Shown here: piece after piece, positions 59,292 through 64,000 of the stretch
Layout of the letters: each line of letters opens with the position of its first letter
Numbering within the stretch: position 1 is the first letter of the stretch
Assembly (NCBI RefSeq): GCF_003259845.1
Contig: NZ_QLMJ01000008.1
Coordinates: 124,001 to 188,000 of the forward strand
Origin: Actinoplanes lutulentus
GTDB lineage: Bacteria > Actinomycetota > Actinomycetes > Mycobacteriales > Micromonosporaceae
Reading direction: 5' to 3'
DNA: 64,000 bases
Notes under the pieces: generated by a model
Databases searched by the model: none
What the model was told of the DNA's origin: nothing
What the model saw: the letters and a program-made list of their open reading frames with translations, nothing else
Made by a program: the position numbers and the translations under genes

Positions 59292-61645
59292 CGCGGACCG
59301 GCAAGCACGGTGCGCGGCTGGCGGGCGAACTCGATGCGCCGGATGTCGAGCACCCCGCCCTCGACGTGGTCGGCGGGCCGCACCTGCGGAGATATGAAGA
59401 TCGGCGCGTCCTGTGCCAGCGGAAGCAGCCGCAGTTCGATGCCGTGGGCGACCGCCTCCTTGCGCACGCGGCGCAGTGCGATCTCCCACACCGGCCCGTG
59501 CCAGAACTGGTCGGCGATCAACCGGCCGTCGATGTGGGCGCGGCCGACGTCGCCGGTCCAGTGGATCCGCAGGAGCACCTCGTCGTCGGTGTCGGCGAAC
59601 AGGTCGTCGGACACCGGGACATGCAGCACGGCTGCCTCCTCGAAGTCGGCGTCCTGCGGGGCGGAGGCGCGCCCGGTGGCGGCGTCCAGGGCGAAGGGCC
59701 GCGCCGGGCCGGGCTCACGCAGCCAGGTGACTGCCGCGGGCACCGGCTCGGCGTCCGCGACCGACGGCTCGTGGACGCTGAACACGCCCTGCCTCGGGTG
59801 ACCGTCCACCGCGGGGTGGACCAGCAGCGGTGCCGCCGGGCCGTAGACGACGGCGGTGCCCTCGTCGAGGACGACCGGCATCGCGCTGATCACCAGCCGA
59901 TCGGTGCCCCACAGCTCACCGTGAGTGGCCTGCAGGGCCGAGGCCTCGTCGAGCAGCAGGATCGCGACGGAACTCCCGTCGGATCCGGTGACCCGCAGCC
60001 ACGCGGCCGGTCCGGGTTCGATCCCGGTGACGACGATCCACTCGCCGTCGCGTTCAACGGTGGCCGGGCCTTCCACCGTGGCGACCGTCGCAGCATCGAG
60101 GACCAGTTCCACCGGGATGCCGGCGCTCGCGCTCAGCACCGCGGTGGGCACTCCCCCAACGGTCAGGTCACACAGCGGCTGGGCGGTCGCGGTCACGATC
60201 GATACCGGGCCCACCTGCTGGTTCAATGGCCACACGAAGTACGCGCCCGTAGGGATCGTCACCGGCTGGCGCGGCACGGTCAGGTCCCGGCCACCGAGCC
60301 GTACGGTGAACTGCACCCCGGCGTGCTCGGGCAGGCTCTCAACCGGCTGATGGTTGTTGACGAACAGGTATCCGCTGTCGCCGTCGGACCGCACGGACCA
60401 GCGCAGCGTCGCCCGGTCCGCGGTGTCGCCCGGCGCGTCCGCGGGCATGTGCAGAGTCATCGGCGCGAGGCGGGCGCCGTGGCCGGCGAGCCACACGTTC
60501 TGCCGGCGCAATGCGTTCCACGACGGCCGGAACTGGCCCGCATCACCGAGCGGCGCCTGGAAGTCATAGTTGATCACCGGGCAGTCGTTGGGATAGCCGG
60601 TGGCGTGTGACTCCTGCAGGGTCGACTTCGCACCGATCTTCTGGGATGCGCCGTGGTACAGGTAGTAGCCCTGCAGGGATGAGCCGCTGCCGATCTTCAC
60701 CAGGCCCAGCGCGGCGACGTCGTCGGCCTCCACGATCGGCCGCCGGTGGTAGGAGGTGTACATGCCGCCGCCGAGTTCGCAGGTCGCGAAGGGGTACCGC
60801 GCGAGGTGGGACTCGTCGGCCGTGCCCTCGCCGGTGTCCTCGTCCTGTCGCAGGTCGGCACCGATGGAGTCGTCGTCACGGCCAGGACCGAAGAAGTAGT
60901 GGGCCCGGCTCTGCTGCGGCCAGCCGTCGTGCGCGGTGTCCCATGCGGCCTCGGAGTAACCGCCGAAGACCGGCAGCATTTCGTCGGCGGGAAGCTGGGC
61001 GTGGCCCCAGCCGGTGGCGGTCCACAGCGGCGCGTCCAGGCCCGTCGCGCGAATCATCCGCTTCAGGGTGAGCAGGTGCTCGGGCTGGTCGTAGAGCTCG
61101 TTCTCGACCTGGATGGCGACGATCGGACCGCCGTCGGCACGGGTCAGGCCGCGTAGTTGCTCAGCGATCTGCTCCAGGTAGGTGCGCACGATGTTCAGGT
61201 ATCCGGGGTCGTCGGTGCGGGTTCGGACCGGTTCGGCGAGCAGCCAGTCCGGGAAACCGCCGTTGCGGGACTCGCCGTGTGCCCACGGGCCCAGCCGGGC
61301 CACGACGTCGAGCCCGGCCGCAGCGCACGCCTGCACGAAGGATCGCAGGTCACGGTCACCGGACCAGTCGAAGCGTCCGCGTTCCTCCTCGTGCAGGTTC
61401 CAGAAGACGTACGTGGCAACCGCGGTGATCCCGCCGGCCCTGATCTTGCGCAACTCCTCAGCCCACTCCGCGGCCGGGTAACGGCTGAAGTGGAACTCGC
61501 CCATGACCGGGAACCAGGGGCGGCCGGCCCTGGTCAGGTATCCCGAGGTCACCGTGATCGCATCGGGGTGGCTGTCCGGGTCGCCGATCGGCAGGTGCCC
61601 GGTCAGCGGCGGCGGGATCTGCGCCGGGACTTCCAGGAACGGCAT
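59288..61645 (-). CDS. glycoside hydrolase family 35 beta-galactosidase
   Basis: This 785-residue protein has no signal peptide, so it should act on imported galactosides. The barrel shows the GH35 opening RPWFPVMGEFHFSRYPAAEW, TYVFWNLHEEERGRFDWSGD, the acid/base Glu183 in IVAIQVENELYDQ, and a nucleophile candidate Glu290 in FATCELGGGMYTSYHRR. Beta-sandwich domains follow, ending with a jelly-roll (VLLRIHWTGDVGRAHIDGRL). It is longer than many bacterial GH35 enzymes. AAGGAG lies before the ATG. First gene of the operon with aldolase and kinase, so it feeds galactose into the oxidative route. Confidence 0.92.
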   Translation of the reverse strand: MPFLEVPAQIPPPLTGHLPIGDPDSHPDAITVTSGYLTRAGRPWFPVMGEFHFSRYPAAEWAEELRKIRAGGITAVATYVFWNLHEEERGRFDWSGDRDLRSFVQACAAAGLDVVARLGPWAHGESRNGGFPDWLLAEPVRTRTDDPGYLNIVRTYLEQIAEQLRGLTRADGGPIVAIQVENELYDQPEHLLTLKRMIRATGLDAPLWTATGWGHAQLPADEMLPVFGGYSEAAWDTAHDGWPQQSRAHYFFGPGRDDDSIGADLRQDEDTGEGTADESHLARYPFATCELGGGMYTSYHRRPIVEADDVAALGLVKIGSGSSLQGYYLYHGASQKIGAKSTLQESHATGYPNDCPVINYDFQAPLGDAGQFRPSWNALRRQNVWLAGHGARLAPMTLHMPADAPGDTADRATLRWSVRSDGDSGYLFVNNHQPVESLPEHAGVQFTVRLGGRDLTVPRQPVTIPTGAYFVWPLNQQVGPVSIVTATAQPLCDLTVGGVPTAVLSASAGIPVELVLDAATVATVEGPATVERDGEWIVVTGIEPGPAAWLRVTGSDGSSVAILLLDEASALQATHGELWGTDRLVISAMPVVLDEGTAVVYGPAAPLLVHPAVDGHPRQGVFSVHEPSVADAEPVPAAVTWLREPGPARPFALDAATGRASAPQDADFEEAAVLHVPVSDDLFADTDDEVLLRIHWTGDVGRAHIDGRLIADQFWHGPVWEIALRRVRKEAVAHGIELRLLPLAQDAPIFISPQVRPADHVEGGVLDIRRIEFARQPRTVLAGPR

Positions 61646-61678
61646 GACGGCACTCCTTAGCTCGATGGCGGGAGCGAA

Positions 61679-61698
61679 ATTATCATACTAATTACCAG
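61679..61698. promoter_or_regulatory. operator candidate upstream of GH35
   Basis: ATTATCATACTAATTA has ATTA/TAAT outer arms and shares a core with the AT-rich site at 56942-56965. It lies 34 bases before the GH35 start, in the divergent region shared with the lactonase gene, and may bind the local GntR protein (inference). Confidence 0.35.
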
Positions 61699-61815
61699 CC
61701 GACCAGGCTTGTGCTACGGGGAATCAAGACTATCTTTGGTTTCGGAAATATTATTTTTAGCCGTCACGGGTGTTTCCACCGAACGGCACCCGACGGTCAA
61801 GGAGCCCCGCCGGAG

Positions 61816-62667
61816 ATGCGCGCCGAACAGTTCACCGACCCGGTCGCCGAGCATGGCGAAGGCCCTGTCTGGAATCCACTGAAACAGACGTTGAACTGGG
61901 TGGACATGCTGGAAGGGGACATACTTGGCCGCGCGGCGGGCTCAACGGCCATCGAACGCCGGCATATCGATCCCATCGCCGCCGCCCTACGGCCCCGCCG
62001 GGACGGCGGAACGATCATCGCCGGCGAGAACAGCTTCCTGTTGCTCAACGGCGACGGCCGGATCGAACAGCGCATCACCGTCCCCGGCTGGCGTCCCGGC
62101 ACCCGCATGAACGAGGGCGGCTGCGACCCGCACGGCGCCTTCTACGCCGGCTCCATGTCCTACGACGCGACCCCCGGCGCCGGCCGGCTGTATCGGCTGT
62201 CCCCCACCGGCGAGATAGACGTCGTCCTCGACGCGGTCACCATCTCCAACGGCCTGGCCTGGAGCCCCGACGGCGCACTCGCCTACTACGTCGACACCGC
62301 GACCGGGCGCATCGACGTCTTCGACTCGGATCCGACGACCGGCCTGACCGGCCGCCGGCCGCCCGTGGCGATCCCGCCCGAGCAGGGCTCACCGGACGGG
62401 CTCACCGTCGACGCCGAGGGACATCTATGGGTGGCCCTGTGGAACGGCGCCGCCGTACACCGATACACCCCGGACGGCCGGCTCGACGATGCCGTCGCAC
62501 TGCCGGTGAGCCAGGTGACCGCCTGCACCTTCGGCGGCGCCGCCCTTGACGAGCTCTACATCACCACCTCGCGCCACGCACTGGACGACCCGGAACCGGC
62601 GGCCGGTGCGGTGTTCCGCGCCCGGGTCGGCGTCACCGGGCTCCCCGCCCTGTCCTACCACGCCTGA
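61816..62667 (+). CDS. SMP-30/gluconolaconase/LRE family lactonase
   Basis: This 283-residue six-bladed propeller protein has metal ligands expected in DPVAEHGEGPVWNPL (Glu), TISNGLAWSPDG (Asn) and GSPDGLTVDAEGHLWVALW (Asp), all present. MNEGGCDPHGAFYAGSM matches the family's second strand block. Such enzymes open sugar lactones; galactonolactone is the likely substrate in this locus. ATG at 61816 is preferred, with AAGGAG 11 bases upstream; the in-frame extension to 61711 crosses AT-rich promoter DNA. It diverges from GH35 and is followed 16 bases later by a GH43 gene. Confidence 0.9.
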   Translation: MRAEQFTDPVAEHGEGPVWNPLKQTLNWVDMLEGDILGRAAGSTAIERRHIDPIAAALRPRRDGGTIIAGENSFLLLNGDGRIEQRITVPGWRPGTRMNEGGCDPHGAFYAGSMSYDATPGAGRLYRLSPTGEIDVVLDAVTISNGLAWSPDGALAYYVDTATGRIDVFDSDPTTGLTGRRPPVAIPPEQGSPDGLTVDAEGHLWVALWNGAAVHRYTPDGRLDDAVALPVSQVTACTFGGAALDELYITTSRHALDDPEPAAGAVFRARVGVTGLPALSYHA

Positions 62668-62683
62668 ACCACGCGGAGGATCC

Positions 62684-64000
62684 ATGGCTATAAAGGCATT
62701 CGCGGCTGTCCTGGTCGCTGCCGCCCTCACCCTGTTCGCGCCCGCGAGCCCGGCTTCGGCCGACGAGGCGGTCGTGTCCGTCGAGCACACCGCCGTCACC
62801 ACCGAACGCGGCACCCCGCACCAGACCTACTACGACGGGACCTGGGACAGCAACTCCCGGATCCACTGGGCGAACACCGGCGCGTTCCTCGAGGTCGTCT
62901 TCGACGGGCACACGGCCGTGATCTACGGCAGCACCCGGACCGGCCACGGCCTCGGCCGCGTCTCCATCGACGACCAGGAGAAAGGCACCGTCACCTACGG
63001 AGCCGCCACCAACAACACCGTGCGGGCGCTGGCCACCTTCGGCGGCCTCACCGACGGCCGGCACACGCTGCGAATCGTCGCCGAAGGATGGGTCGACCAC
63101 GGCCGGATCGAGGTCACCTCCGGTCAGCCGCACGTTCCGGACGCGCTGGAGACGCTGCACAGCTCGGTGTCAGGCTTCACCGCCGCCGACTACACCGCAC
63201 CCACCTGGGACCCCTTCGCCGTGGCGCGCACAGCGGCCGGTGAGCTGGGCCGTAGCGAGGGCACGCCGGAGGTACGCGAGACGGCACGGGCCGCACTCCA
63301 GCAGGCAACCGACGCACTGGTGCTCCTGCGAGGAATCCGGGCCATCGTCGCCGACTATCAGAACCGCGTTCCCACCGACTTCACCCGGAGCTCGTGGACG
63401 CCGTTCGCCACGGCGCTCAACGACGCGAAAGACCTGCTGGACAGGGCCGACGCCACGAAAGCCGACGTCGTACGGGTCAAGAACGGGCTGCACACCACCG
63501 CCGGAGCCCTCGTGCCCGTCGCCGGCGGCAGCTTCCAGCCGATCACCAACAACACGTTCTGGCGCGACACCGACGGCAACCCGATCTACTCGCAGGGCGG
63601 CGGCATCTTCCGGTTCGGCGACACCTACTACTGGTACGGCGTGCGTTACGCCAACGCCGACGACTACCACGCCGACCCCTCACACACCTACCCGTCAGCT
63701 TTCCAGTCGATCCCGGTCTACTCCTCCAAGGACCTGGTGAACTGGACGTTCGAGAACGAGGTCGCCACAACCGGCACCGCCCTGAACATCCCGGCGTCGA
63801 CCGGGCCGTACTGGGCCCGGCTGCAGAGCCTGGCGGAAGCCTCCTGGCTGGGCCGGCTCGGCGTCTCCTACAACGAGAACACCGGTAAGTACGTGCTGCT
63901 CGTCCAGATGTCGCAGCGGCTCGACCCCAGCGGCGCCGACAACGCCGGCGTCCTGTTCCTGCAGGGCGATTCACCGGCCGACGACTTCGCGTACGCCAAC
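62684..64000 (+). CDS. secreted glycoside hydrolase family 43 enzyme, galactanase-like, 3' end outside window
   Basis: The frame is open from the ATG at 62684 to the window end (439 residues visible). GCGGAGGA precedes the start. There is a signal peptide at about 1-26 (FAAVLVAAALTLFAPASPAS). A beta-sandwich at about 30-150 (QTYYDGTWDSNSRIHW) follows, and then two helical FIVAR-like repeats at about 165-285 (VNRVPTDFTRSSW-type). A GH43 start at about 295 shows GGGIFRFGDTYYWYGVRY, then YSSKDLVNWTFENEV, the pattern of galactan exo-beta-1,3-galactosidases (subfamily 24). It probably feeds galactose to the module. Only the first catalytic blade is inside the window. Confidence 0.8.
   Translation, partial: MAIKAFAAVLVAAALTLFAPASPASADEAVVSVEHTAVTTERGTPHQTYYDGTWDSNSRIHWANTGAFLEVVFDGHTAVIYGSTRTGHGLGRVSIDDQEKGTVTYGAATNNTVRALATFGGLTDGRHTLRIVAEGWVDHGRIEVTSGQPHVPDALETLHSSVSGFTAADYTAPTWDPFAVARTAAGELGRSEGTPEVRETARAALQQATDALVLLRGIRAIVADYQNRVPTDFTRSSWTPFATALNDAKDLLDRADATKADVVRVKNGLHTTAGALVPVAGGSFQPITNNTFWRDTDGNPIYSQGGGIFRFGDTYYWYGVRYANADDYHADPSHTYPSAFQSIPVYSSKDLVNWTFENEVATTGTALNIPASTGPYWARLQSLAEASWLGRLGVSYNENTGKYVLLVQMSQRLDPSGADNAGVLFLQGDSPADDFAYAN

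Noticed and set aside
1..64000. CRISPR arrays, tRNA or rRNA genes, prophage or integrative element
   Set aside because: Reading both strands I saw no regularly spaced repeats, no cloverleaf-like segments with conserved TTCGA arms, and no integrase, capsid or replication genes.

Overview
The window is a GC-rich chromosomal segment with strong third-position GC bias, many ATGA/GTGA start-stop overlaps, GTG and TTG starts, Tat/lipoprotein-type secretion signals and CBM13 (ricin-type) modules. This points to a soil actinomycete, most likely of the Micromonosporaceae (Actinoplanes-like). That assignment is inference from style; no rRNA or other marker gene is present. I saw no tRNA, rRNA, CRISPR array or intact mobile element.

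Layout. (1) 1-9.9 kb is a housekeeping and decay zone: a regulator tail, a DUF1963 gene and an SMI1/KNR4 gene, a broken PhoD alkaline phosphatase, an MBL-fold hydrolase, two unknown proteins, an SRPBCC protein beside a SigB/F/G-type sigma factor, a secreted I36-type inhibitor, scraps of a SpoU methylase and a transposase, and a zinc alcohol dehydrogenase. (2) 9.9-19.8 kb is an aldarate (galactarate/glucarate) module. LysR-kdgD-gudD-galactarate dehydratase-semialdehyde dehydrogenase are on the minus strand, and a divergent tripartite tricarboxylate-type transporter (TctC-TctB-TctA) plus a universal stress protein are on the plus strand. (3) 21-33.2 kb is a pectin module: ABC importer, CBM13-pectinesterase and CBM13-pectate lyase on the minus strand; divergent DUF6807, GH43, a PL1-pectinesterase-like fusion, a second DUF6807 and a ROK repressor on the plus strand. 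A very large GH3 enzyme follows. (4) 37-51.4 kb is a rhamnogalacturonan-I module: a hydroxyacid dehydrogenase, a LplB/LplC-type ABC importer, LacI, a DUF2264 protein, a PcRGLX/YetA-like exo-rhamnogalacturonan lyase, a ThuA protein, a rhamnogalacturonan acetylesterase and a lipoprotein rhamnogalacturonan lyase. LacI-type palindromes lie before most of its units. (5) 51.7-53.7 kb encodes an ECF-like sigma factor fused to a zinc finger, a membrane helix and an extracellular double DUF1566 domain. (6) 53.7-64 kb is a galactose/galactan module: galactonate dehydratase, SDR, cellulase-like protein, GntR, PfkB kinase, KDPG/KDPGal-type aldolase, GH35 beta-galactosidase, SMP-30 lactonase, and a GH43 enzyme cut by the window end.

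How it fits together. Secreted lyases, esterases and hydrolases open pectin homogalacturonan, rhamnogalacturonan-I and its galactan/arabinan side chains. Two ABC importers take up oligosaccharides. Galacturonate can be burned by the oxidative (aldarate) route to 2-oxoglutarate, although the first enzyme, uronate dehydrogenase, is not in the window. Galactose can be burned by a De Ley-Doudoroff route for which every step has a candidate here. Each module carries its own regulator (LysR, ROK, LacI, GntR), and the sigma fusion may act as a one-protein surface sensor.
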